Origin: Xestospongia bergquistia
Lineage: Eukaryota > Porifera > Demospongiae > Haplosclerida > Petrosiidae
Assembly: GCA_963965975.1 (NCBI GenBank)
Contig: OZ014417.1
Span: 7,002,821-7,066,820, forward strand
Direction of reading: 5' to 3'
Length of the DNA stretch: 64,000 nt
The notes under the pieces were generated by a model. That model saw nothing but the letters and a program-made list of their open reading frames with translations, was not told where the DNA came from and searched no databases. A program made the translations under genes and the position numbers. This document shows, piece by piece, positions 51,491 to 62,757 of the stretch (the stretch's first letter is position 1; each line of letters starts with the position of its first letter).

Positions 51491-53943
51491 ATGATCTTTT
51501 GTCTATTGATATACATTTTCCTTCTTTTATCAGGAGGTATAAATAATTATCAATATAATATATTTTATGCTACTACTTTTAGTTAACAGTTGTTCTGATG
51601 AGGGAGCCCTTAAGTACAAGCCCCCAGACAGTCATATATTACAAATCTGCATTGGAGGTCAATGGAGTTACATTTGTGCTAAACCAGGGCACAATCAATG
51701 GGGTGAAAATGAAGCTAGAGTGGCTTGTTATCAAATGGGAATGTCATGGCAAGAACAATCAGGTATTAAAATTTGTTTGATGCACTGAATAATTTGCCTT
51801 CTGTATTCTGGAATAGTTGTGAGCACTACTACTAGCCATTACCATGAAGTGAAGTTGAAAAATATTACTTGCTTTGGTGTAGAAGAAAAAGTCATAAATT
51901 GTTCAATCATCCCTGCTCATGAAATTTATAACTGCTTCTATAACCTCAAAGAATATCATTATGCCAGTGCTCACTGTATTTCAGGTACTCTTTTCAAAGT
52001 TGTGTCTACAGTCCAGGCAGAAAAGTGAACACTTCACACGTTAGACCTAACTCTCAAATTTTGTATTAAAGTATGGCTTTTTTCTGCCAGGACTCTCATA
52101 CTTTCAATATGCATTAATAATGGTACTACTATTATTATTATAGCTAAGATGTCTTGTCAGTCTGGAAGTCTCTTACTAGAAAATAAATTTCTAAAGATCT
52201 GTGCATTTGGTCAATGGCGCACACTCTGTGGCGATACTTGGACTTTGGCTCAGGTTAAAGTAGCTTGTAGACAACTGGGAAGAAATCCTATTGGTATGGT
52301 CTTTAAAATCATGAATATTACATTATTTGGATTAATTAGGAGCTAAAACTAGCTTTGTTTCTAGTAAAGACCCAACTCCATTACTTAGTACCTACTTTCA
52401 CTGTAAAGGAATTGAGAATAATTTCAGATTATGTCCAGTAAAACAGTTCTCCAACTGTGATGTTACTTCATTGAAAGCAGGCCTTATTTGTGGAGGTATG
52501 TAATCTTTACCATTTCAACACATTCATCAAGTTACATCTGTAGAGAGTCCTCCTAAAAATCTACTGGTTCATTCACTAGACTCATCATCAGTACAAATAC
52601 AATGCAATTATAATATGACAAGAGACACAGTAAATTTCAATGTTTACTGTACTACTATAAAACAACAACAACAAAACACAAGATATTCTAAGACAGTATT
52701 ATATAATGATAACAATATTGTTAATACATTTATTACTGGTCTATTACCTAATACTACATACACATGTTGTGTATTAACAGTAACATCATATGGAGAGAGT
52801 GAACCAGTATGTGAAAATATCACTACTAGACCTGCTAAAACTATTTCTAATGCTAAATGTAAGTAGATGCTATATATTACTATATACTGTTCATTTACAT
52901 TAAGTTTATTTCTGAACTTCTAACTAACGATTATATTTGTGATTTGTTTGCTATACAGGTAGTATGTGTTCTGACATATCCAATGTTGTTGTGACAACTG
53001 TCAATACTATTACCATATTAACTAAGACTACTAATGCAACAGGTAATTATACTATACATAATATTTATTGCTCATTTGATTATTTAATTGATAATTTTGT
53101 TATTTTTGTGTGTTTGATCTCATATTACTGATGCAATAATATCGACTGTTTTCATAACAACTAGTACTCCTGAAGCCATTACTCCTGTTACATTAACTAA
53201 TTCTACTTATACAACAGGCAATTTTACTATATATATATATATATATATACATACATATATACACATTACTGTGCATTGTTCATATGATAATTTAATTGAT
53301 GAGTTTGTTTCTTCTCATATGACTGATATACAATTGTATTGGGATCACCTGCTTTCTTTACAGCTGCTACTTATGTTACCATATCTCCATCCTCTATTAT
53401 TAATTCAATGTGTATACAAATGGCTCCTTCAATTGTAAGTAGTGATGCATTTACTATTGGTGGTCCATGGGCAGCAGGTGGTATATTGGTGGGTGTGGTG
53501 AGTGGTGTTTTTGTGATGGTGATGATATGGGTTACAGTAACAGTGGTCAGGAAAAAGAAGACTGGTACAAAAAGTAAAGAAGATAGGTAATCTATGTATA
53601 ATTCCATGGTGATATATTTGTGGACTTTTTCAGATCGAATAATGATGAGCATCAACTAAACATAGAAACTGTTGGTAATCCTACATATGGACAAAATAAC
53701 ATGCAAAGTACACAATCCAACAGTAACTCTCAAGGCACACACCTTCCTGAGGCTCAGTACTTAATTCCTATTAAAGTCAAGTCTAATACATTGACTAATA
53801 CATGTACTTTACAAGTTAATGATACCAGTGGTGGTGTTCCTTATTTCATTTATCAAGATGATCTTCAAATGGAAGGAGTATACTCATTAGCTGATGATCG
53901 GCAGACTGAAGAAAGTCCGTACAATCAACTCCAAAGAAACTGA
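51491..53943 (+). CDS. SRCR-SRCR-FN3-TM receptor with complete tyrosine tail
   Basis: Exons: 51491-51536 signal peptide (MIFCLLIYIFLLLSG); 51583-51762 and 51817-51984 SRCR1 (eight cysteines); 52144-52293 and 52340-52495 SRCR2 (eight cysteines); 52544-52858 FN3; 52959-53042 linker; 53364-53586 linker/TM (GGILVGVVSGVFVMVMIW, then KKK); 53634-53943 tail. All in frame. The tail is the reference form for type A: NPTYGQN, AQYLIPI, VYSLADDRQTEESPYNQLQRN spaced as two tyrosine motifs 16 residues apart. The FN3 core tryptophan is cysteine (QIQCNYN). A possible extra linker exon at about 53120-53217 lacks a good acceptor and ends at GC instead of GT, so I leave it out. The least damaged member in the window. 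Confidence 0.92.
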
Positions 53944-54772
53944 GCAGGATCAAAAACGATTCATGCAAATTATATTTAAATATTTTATTTTTCACATAAT
54001 TATAATAGTTCTGTTGTGTTCATGTTTTGATACAATACTACAGTATTATGTCTAATTATACAAACTTTTTTGTGTAGTATTGATTGGTGTACTATAGCAG
54101 TACCACAATAGTAACAAAAAATGTGTGGATAGATGAATGAAGAGTGGGTGGATTGGATGTATGGATGAATAGTTATTGACAATAATAGAATACTATAAAT
54201 GGCTGAGTGTAGGTTAGATCCCTTAATGAATATATATGCAGTCAATGTAGTTTATGTCTTTATAATACCTCACAAAATTACAGCTCATGCAGCTTGTTGA
54301 CATGACATTGTCGATAATGAGGCACTGCACAATATTGTGAGTCTATGATAAATAAGAGACCAAGTTATTTAAATGGGTACATGATAGTTCCATTATAGCT
54401 AATATTGTGTATATAGTATTTAATCTACCCTTCCTTTTGGATCCGTCTAACAACATAATAACTTTATCTTACATACACAATATGTACCTCCCTCCATCTC
54501 AATAGTTCCTATTTCAATATGTCTTATCAATATCCAATTGATAAAATCAACAACATAATATATGTATTTATATAACATAGAACACTACTTATGTATGGCT
54601 TTGAATCAACTGAGTTGTTGACTGATAATCCCATATGTACACAATGGGTTAATATTTAGTAATTGCTTTTTATATAGGAGTCCTACCTATACATTTATAT
54701 ACTGTGACTAGTGTATACTGAGACTACAGTTGATAACGTATATAGAGATAGAAGTTAAAAACAAAGATTATA
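53944..54772. other. Spacer before the 54.8-kb receptor
   Basis: Common 3' flank (ACCACAATAGTAACAAAAAATGTG) followed by subfamily III upstream text with ACTGTGACTAGTGTATACTGAGACTAC near 54702-54728. No gene seen. Confidence 0.6.
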
Positions 54773-56591
54773 ATGTTTGTCTGTCTACTAATTTATCTGC
54801 TGTCAGAAGGTATAGTCATTGAAAATTACTTTGTAGTTATGGATATTCATGTAAATATTGTATAAACTTAGTGCTGGCAAACAATTGCTCTAATGATTGA
54901 GATCTTAGATTCAGTCCATCAAACAGTCGTATATTACAGATCTGTACTCAAGACAAATGGAGTGACATTTGTGCTAAACCAGGTTCTAATCAATGGAGTG
55001 AAAATGAAGCTAGAGTGGCTTGTTATCAAATGGGAATGGTATGGAAAGAAGGATCAGGTATTAACTCTTTCATATAAAAGGAATTTATATTATACTTTAT
55101 ATAGAATTGAATATTACAGGCCCTTCATATGGTACTTATTTAGTGTCATTTAAAAACTTTTCTTGCACTGGTATAGAAGGGAAACTCATAGAATGCTCAA
55201 CAATTCCTGCTGGTATTAATTATGACTGCATCTATGAGCTTGGAAAATATAGCTATGCAACAATAAACTGTGTCCCTGGTATATATACTATCCTGTTAAT
55301 CTTTTAATACTAAGATTTATAGGTACTTGTAAGTTTGGAAGTATCTCATTAGAAGATAATATTTTAAAGATCTGTGTATTTGGTCAATGGCACACACTCT
55401 GTGGTAATACTTGGACATTAGCTCAGGCAAAAGTAACTTGTAGACAACTGGGAAGAAATGCAATTGGTATTATTATTATCATTATAATTGTAATTATTAT
55501 TTGAAAATTATTAGGAGCTAGAAACACATCTATTTCTAGTAATGGTTCGACTCCAGTACTCAATGCTTACTTCAAATGCAATGGAACAGAAAGAAATCTC
55601 AAATATTGTCCAGTGAGACAGTTGTCTGATTGCTATATGAATTCTTCAGTAGCAGGACTTACTTGTGGAGGTACATTCTAAGTGCCCAATTAATTTTTAA
55701 CTCACTATTATAGAGAACCTTTCCATAAATCTAATGGTTCAATTGTTAGATACATCATCAGTAAACATACTTTTGGACACTAATATGAAAGATGACACAG
55801 GACATTTTAATGTTTACTGTAATACTTTAAAACAACAACAACAACACCAGCAAGCCAGTTATTGTTATTCTAAGACAGTATTATCTAATGGTAACAATAC
55901 TATTAATACATCTATTACTGGTCTATTACCTAATACTACATACACATGTTGTGTATTAGCAGAAACATCATATGGAGTGAGTGAACCTGTATGTCAAAAT
56001 ATCACTATAACTACATATAATACTACTGTCACTACAGTTACTGTACCTCCTCATAATACTACTTTCACTACTGTTATTATAAATCAAACACCTCTTTGTA
56101 TGACTAAAAACAGCACATTTGCCAGTGCTATTATTCCATGGATAGGTGGCATACTGGTGGGTGTAGTGAGTGGTATCCTTGTGATGGTGATAGTGTGGGG
56201 ATTGTGACAATAATTGGGAAAAAGAAGACAAAAGCTGATATGAAAAAACGGTATTTCATTTGCAATTTTTTATTGTGCTTCATATTCTTATAGATCACAT
56301 GATAGTCCAGTAAACATTGGAGTCCTCGATAATCCCACATATGAGCAAACTATTATACAAAGTACACAATCCAACAGTACGTATCAAGGCACAAATCTTC
56401 CTGAAGACCAGTACTTAATTCCTGTTAATATAAAGTCAAAAACAATGACTAGTAATTCACAAGTCAATGATACCAGTGGTGATGTTCATTCTTTTATTTA
56501 TCAAGACGACATTCAAATGGAAGTTGTATACTCATTACCTGATGGTGAGCAGACTGGAGAAGGTCTGTACAATCAATTACAAAGGAATTGA
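54773..56591 (+). pseudogene. SRCR-SRCR-FN3-TM receptor, subfamily III, two lesions, FN3/TM exon fused
   Basis: Exons: signal 54773-54809 (MFVCLLIYLLSE); SRCR1 54872-55057 and 55105-55278; SRCR2 55323-55466 and 55515-55670; FN3, linker and TM in one exon 55714-56250; tail 56294-56591. Only two lesions: GGA to TGA in SRCR1 (NCSND*DLRF, at 54898-54900) and a one-base loss after the TM (TGGGGATTGTGAC), giving IVWGL then stop at 56207. Everything else is open, including a tail with NPTYEQT, DQYLIPV, VYSLPDGEQ and LYNQLQRN. The intron that separates FN3 from the TM exon in all relatives is absent; Thr-rich text (TTVTVPPHNTTFTTV) fills the gap. Recently dead, or affected by sequence errors. Confidence 0.85.
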
Positions 56592-57059
56592 GAAGGAGAC
56601 ATTACTAAAATTATAGTTTGAAATCTTTATTCTTATTAAGCCTTGTTATTATGTTCATATAAATATATATTGAGATGATTTTAGCAATTATTACAAGGGG
56701 TTGTATGGATTAATACATGAATAGAGGATAGATGAATGGACAGTCAGACAGATATACTACATGAGCATATGATTATTTAGTATGGAGATGAATAGAAGAC
56801 AGAGGAGATAGAAAATGATTGCAATTAAAGACTGTTTTCATAACAAATCATATTTCTATGTGATACATAGTGATCTATGTTATAACTGATCAGTTTACAT
56901 AGACTAAGACATGATTACTACATTATTAAAAATTCTAAGTCAATTAATCAACAAGAAGGCTTTCTTTCTACTCTATTTCACTGCTATCATGTTCTACTAT
57001 TTTCATTATATATTTAGTGTATCTAGTAAGAATGAACGATAACCCTTTATTACTAATTC
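56592..57059. other. Spacer, no gene seen
   Basis: 3' flank similar to 50476-50900 (GATGAATAGAAGACAGAGG, TAACTGATCAGTTTACATAGAC). Nothing else recognised. Confidence 0.6.
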
Positions 57060-58180
57060 TTTTACTTAATGTGTTGTCAGAAAAGGTATCAAGGTAGATA
57101 TCTGTCTTTACAACTCCACAATTCCCTCAGTGTTATAACTGTGTGCAGAAGAAATATAGAGTTATGTGTGTGCCTGAAAAATGTGTATGACCCATTGACA
57201 TCAACTGAAGCCAATGCCACTTGCTAACAATTGCAATTTCTTGGAAGGAGTAATTATTAGATAAGACAAGTACATACATGTCTATCCAAAATAATGGGCA
57301 CTCCTCAATGATGTGAGATTAGAATTGTGCCAGATCTATTCCCAAATTTGGGGATAAAGCCAATGTTTACTGATGTAGGTGCAGTGTTATTTCATTAGAT
57401 ATTACTGTTTATATTATGTTAATTTATCTGTTTATTCTTTCAACAGATTAATTTATTAACATTAATAAAAACATTATCACTAACCTTAAACATTACTGTT
57501 CATGTTCAAGCAGTCTACTGCATTGTAATAGGCTCTAATAACTACTCTCATAGTAATACAACCAATACTTACATTAACTGTAGTTGAAGAATTGATGGAG
57601 TCAATATACATATTTTAATCTCTCCTTAAATTGTATCTCAAGTAAAGATACTAATAGATTTGTAACGGATAGTCTACTAGTATTTGGTTTGAAAGTTGGA
57701 TACACATCTTAGAGGGAGATAGAGTTTACTCATTTAATGTTTATCTTCAAATTAAAAGTTGGCATATACCATCTGTTATTGTTAAGTATATATGTGTTAC
57801 ATAAACATTTGTTAAGATCAAAATTATTTATTATTTTGTTCTTATAATTTGCAATTTTAGCACCAGCATTTTAACTGACACACATTGTGTGGAAATACAG
57901 AGAGTTGGACAACAGCCCAGGCTCAGGTAGTGTGCTGTCAGAAGGGACTTAACCAACAAAGTCAGTTATCACTATTATTAAAATTCATTGTACATGTTGT
58001 GTGTATCTACATCATTTATGAGCCAATTCAATAAGGTTATCTTCTGATATTGGTCTTGAATCTACAATTAATATAAGGTTTCATTGTACTGGTGTAGAGA
58101 GGACTTATTGGACTGCTCATTTAGTTCTGGCCAATATTTTAATAACAATATATTGGCTGGAGTAACACGTGGGAGTATAA
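57060..58180 (+). pseudogene. Old, strongly decayed SRCR gene
   Basis: SRCR-like traces in order. About 57090-57240 is cysteine-rich with several stops. About 57880-57960 reads HTLCGNTESWTTAQAQVVC, an SRCR2 first half. About 58065-58125 reads FHCTGVERTYW, an SRCR2 second half. No signal peptide, FN3 or TM exon could be read. It is much more decayed than the other relics, which suggests an older loss. Confidence 0.6.
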
Positions 58181-59245
58181 TAATGTACATTACATCAACA
58201 AACTTCCTCAATTAATAAATGTATCACTACATCACAATATGCAACAACAAGTTACAATGTCTACTGTTATGACAATATCACAGAGAATATAAAGATTAGC
58301 TAATGATATTACTGCTAGTGACATGACAAAATATTGGAGGTCTTACTTCTAGAATGAGTCTGAATGACACACATATGTTGCATGTCATTGGTGAGATCTA
58401 TAATGTATAGAGTGACTATATATGTACAAATACAAATACTACTACTATACTAGATTGTAGTATATCTAACACAACATCTATTGTTTGTTAATGTTAGTAA
58501 TACTACTACAAATAAGGCTACATAAACTGTCAACAATGGTACAACAACAAACTCTTGTAGATCTAGCAATGACTCTACAGCATCACTTATGCCTGTTACT
58601 AAGAGAACATCATTAGTAGAACATTCTGCTCTATATGGTCCAGTGACATATACAATACATGAAGTGTTTATTCTACTGTTTATCCAACAGACGGTAATGG
58701 TACACACCTACCAAGGTCATCTATATAGTATCATATATTATTGTTTGACATTTTGTAATAATTTCTAATGGAGTTTTCCTTGATGTTTTTGTTTCTTTCT
58801 CTGTTTTGTCTTCTACGCTAGTATTCTAAACATTCATATTGACACCAAAACAGGCACAATTACCAGTACATCAAATTCTTACCCACCCATACAGTGAATT
58901 AGACATGCACAATGCAAGTTAACATCAAGTGCAAGTTGTTATCATGTCTTCAGACCCAAAATCAGGCTATGTTTTTAGGGGACAATAACCCTGAATTAAC
59001 TGGTTTCAGTCAACAATATACTGTAATAAAAAACAATGGCTACTTTATCCTACAGGAATAACTATAAAACTCTTAATAATAAATAATATTTTATAATACT
59101 AATGATAGTTTAACTTAAAATGATTCGTTTGTTCTTAAATGTAAACTTCTTAATATTATGTCAACATTAAACAGGAAGTAGACATCTAAGTTAGAATTAT
59201 CAATAAACACTATAAGGAGCAGAATATTCCTCAAGAAGGAGTAAG
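58181..59245. other. No gene recognised
   Basis: Thr/Asn-rich short frames on both strands, for example on the - strand at 58450-58707, but no homology, splice pattern or family motif. Near 58540-58690 the + strand is rich in ACA/ACT triplets and may be a decayed receptor linker. Confidence 0.5.
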
Positions 59246-61577
59246 ATGAATCTTGAAGTTGATTTTATTCTACTGTGCTCAGTATGTTGCTTACAACAAG
59301 GTAACAAAAGTATTAACATGTTGTAATAATTAAAACTTTTGAACAGTTATCACTGGATGTGTTGAGGGAGAACCCTGTCAAGGAAATTGTCTTACATCAC
59401 CATTTTGTACTGAAACATATGTTTGCACTGAGAATGTCTGTCATTTAAGTAAGAGGGAATCAGAGCTGCTCATTAATGATGTTATTATATAGCTAATCTA
59501 AATTCAAATAATGGCAAAATAAATACACATTCATACATTGTCCATCTAAATTTACATTATGAGTATAACTCTACAAGTAGCCAAAAGAGTGGCCTCATAC
59601 TCATATTGCTAGTGCAAGGCTATCAAAAGGTTGTAATAAATAATTTTTATAGCTATCTTCCTATAGAATGTAAATGTGGAGACTTAATGTTAATAAATGA
59701 ATCAGTTCTTGCTATATGTTCATCAAATGGTGAATGGTACCCAATCTCTGGTCATCATTGGACATTAACAGAGGCAAAAGTAGCTTGTAGACAACTTGGA
59801 AAAAATCCAATTGGTATGAATAATTACACAAGAATACAAAATTATTAAAATTAATTAAAACAAAAGGTGCTGAAAACATTACACTAATATTAGACCAAGA
59901 TACATGCTGGTCTAATCAATGTAATGTTCAATTCTGTTGTAACGGGAGTGAGAGTTTTCTCAGAGATTGTTTGATATATTATATCGAAGATTATCAGATG
60001 AAGGCAGGACTCAAGTGTGGAGGTATGTTATTTATGTTATAATAATAATTAAATACCAATATAGATTGGCCCAGTCCATACAATTTATCTATACAACGAC
60101 TGGAATCTTCAATACAGCTCAACTGGAAATACAACGTCAAACGCACAACTAACATGGTACTAATGTTTATAATATCATGTGAATGTAAACAACAGCAGAT
60201 CAGCCATGTTTATTCTAAGATAATACTATATAATAATGACAGTACTTTTAATACATCTATTTCTGGTCTATTACCTAATACTACATACAACTGTTGTGTA
60301 TTAGCAGTAACATCAAATGGAAAGAGTGGACCAATATGTGAAAATATCAATATAACTGGTAATACAACAAGTGAGTTTATTCTTGTTACAACTACTATAT
60401 TAATCTATAATGATACTTTGTTATTTATTTTTCTTATCAGGTCAAATTTGTTCTTCTACTACTGTGACAGATGTATTCACTACTAGTGTCATCAAAACAA
60501 CTTCTACAACAGTTACAATCATGACAACTGTTACTTCTCTTATTATACCTCCATCCTCTAATATCAATACAAAAACACATTGTCCTACTGGTAGTATGAC
60601 AATTGTTACTTTTAATACCGTATCTCCATCCAGTACTATCAATACAATAAAAACACATTGTCCTAATGGGAGTGGTGATACATTTACTAATGGTAGTTCA
60701 TGGGTGGGTGGTATATTGGTGGGTGTGGTAATTGGTGTTCTTGTGATGGTGATGGTATGGGCAATAGTGACAATAGTTAGGAAGAAGAGGAGGAAAATGG
60801 TGGACAACATAATAACATACAATAATAGGTATGTTCAGAATTATGTTTTGTATGTATGTAATTTACAAGGACAAGTTATATGTACAAAGAATGCATACTT
60901 TATGTTAATAATTAGACATAATATTTACTTTGCTACATACGTTGCTATTTCATTAAAAATATGAACTTTCAGTAACTTTTTAAAGCACTAATGTAATAAG
61001 TTGACTGCTACAGCTGCACTAACAAGTTTAATGTGTATATAAATAACCACAATGCTACAAACCTCATATTAGCTATTGTCATGTATACAATGTCATTATC
61101 ACTGACTATACATTATAGTATGGCTATGGTATCATTATATCTGTGTTATTTTTAAATGCAATCCAAAAACAAGCCACCACAGTAGTAATATACAGTATAT
61201 AAACATGTATGAAATACACACACACACACACACATATACACATCATTATGTTAAGCATTTATATGATATTTTTATTTAAAATTAATAGTTCCACTTCACA
61301 AACATCAAACACAGAAGGTTTAGGTAACCCTACATATGATGGACTTGTACATCCTATTACCAATATGGAGCTGCCTGAAGCTGAGGCTACATATAGTTAT
61401 TCTGTAATGCCACAGACTCACAAATATGATACCGTAACTAATATCACTGAGGAAAGACCAAGGGTAAACCAAGATATTCCCATTAACACTGGTATATACT
61501 CTCCTGCTGAAAATATCGAAATTGAAGGAGTAGCTGAAGATGAAATTGGTACATATTCAAAGCTCCAGAGAAAATAA
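59246..61577 (+). CDS. Divergent receptor: Cys-rich N-terminal module, SRCR, FN3, TM, tyrosine tail
   Basis: Exons: 59246-59300 signal peptide (MNLEVDFILLCSVCCLQQ); 59347-59448 cysteine-rich (GCVEGEPCQGNC, then FCTETYVCTENVC); 59493-59813, an unknown segment of about 60 residues (NTHSYIVHLNLHYEYN, SGLILILLVQGYQK) running directly into an SRCR first half (WTLTEAKVACRQLGKNPIG); 59867-60022 SRCR second half; 60065-60370 FN3; 60441-60828 linker/TM; 61289-61577 tail. All phases fit. The linker holds two similar repeats around HCPTGS and HCPNGS. The tail has NPTYDGL, TYSYSV, KYDTV, IYSPA and C-terminal TYSKLQRK, with no long conserved text from other tails. SRCR1 is replaced by the Cys-rich module. 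Gene model good; the N-terminal module is unidentified. Confidence 0.82.
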
Positions 61578-62757
61578 TTTTATAATATATAGTCTATTAA
61601 TTCTGTCATTGTATTAACACGTTTTACTATTACAAGTTATAAGTAAATTATTAAATGAGCAATTGTATTCAATTAGTTTTGTAATTAGTTTAATTTTATT
61701 ATTACAGTCACAATATTGATAATAATAGAAGCAAAATAAATCTAATCATTTAGAACAGAAATAAATTATAGGTATTTAGTGTGTATAGAGATAAGAAAAC
61801 AATTAATTGACATTGGTTATTATTGTGCATGTAAAGAATTTCGAACTATGTGCCTTTTTGATTAATAAATTAGTTAGCTAGGTGTGTCTTAAACTTCATA
61901 ATTCATTAGCATTTATTAGATGTTTTGGGAAAGGAGGAAGTATTGTTTAAGACTATTTTAGAGTGCAATCTAATGTAGATATATTCTGTTCCTGAATCTC
62001 ACCTGTGTCAGAAACAGAACAACAATATTTGTGAAGACTTATACATGCATGAAACTAGATGTTGACTTGTATCATGTCCATAGCAATAGTAACACAACAT
62101 ATATACATAATTTGGTTTATATAGTTGCCTCTGTTGAACGAGACTTCAGTTTGTACTAGCATTACAGTCCATGTATGCAGGTAAATTCATTTTGAGAATT
62201 AATTACAAACCTTACTTTCATATGTAATGCACTGTACCAACGGACAGTATCGTGTTCTCAGCTTTAACTTAACAGAAAGCATATCATAAATAACAAAATA
62301 AATAGACCAAAGTACAATAGACAAAGTAAGGTAACCACATAACAAAGAAGTGCAAAGTAAATATGACAAGATCTAATTAACACACATACACTACTTAACA
62401 AGTCATTCAGTAAGACAAATACTGATTACCAGAACATTCAGTAGGACAATCAACAAGGTGAAGTGTTGAGTGAACTCTGTTACACATACATCACTGGTAT
62501 ATCTATTTATATCACAACATTAAAACAAAAAAAGAGTAAATAAAGACAGTCCTTTCGAGAGTGTTTTGTAGTTTCAACTATATCACAGTTATGAGTTGTC
62601 ATTGTGAAAAAAAAACATCTTGATATATTAAATGAAGCTGTTACCATATTGTTATATAACCATGATGTAACCATGAAGTATGCAGAATGACAACAGGAAA
62701 TGGACAATATCATTAGATTAGATTAGGAAAAGAGCAGAATTTGTTCAAGTCTTCAAG
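61578..62757. other. Spacer, no gene seen
   Basis: AT-rich, no family text recognised. A (CA)n run lies just upstream in the last intron of the preceding gene (61216-61233). Confidence 0.5.

Noticed and set aside
52940-53220. Extra linker exon at about 53120-53217
   Set aside because: It reads HITDAIISTVFITT in frame but has no convincing acceptor and a GC instead of a GT donor; kept out of the gene model.
53860-53940. Calling the YSLA...YNQL pair a classical ITAM
   Set aside because: A strict ITAM needs YxxL/I twice; the first tyrosine is followed by SLA, with no Leu/Ile at +3. It is better described as two separate tyrosine motifs, the last being YxxL.
58450-58707. - strand frame of 85 codons as a gene
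   Set aside because: No similarity, no splice signals, and it lies in a region of ACA/ACT-rich text that gives chance open frames on the reverse strand.
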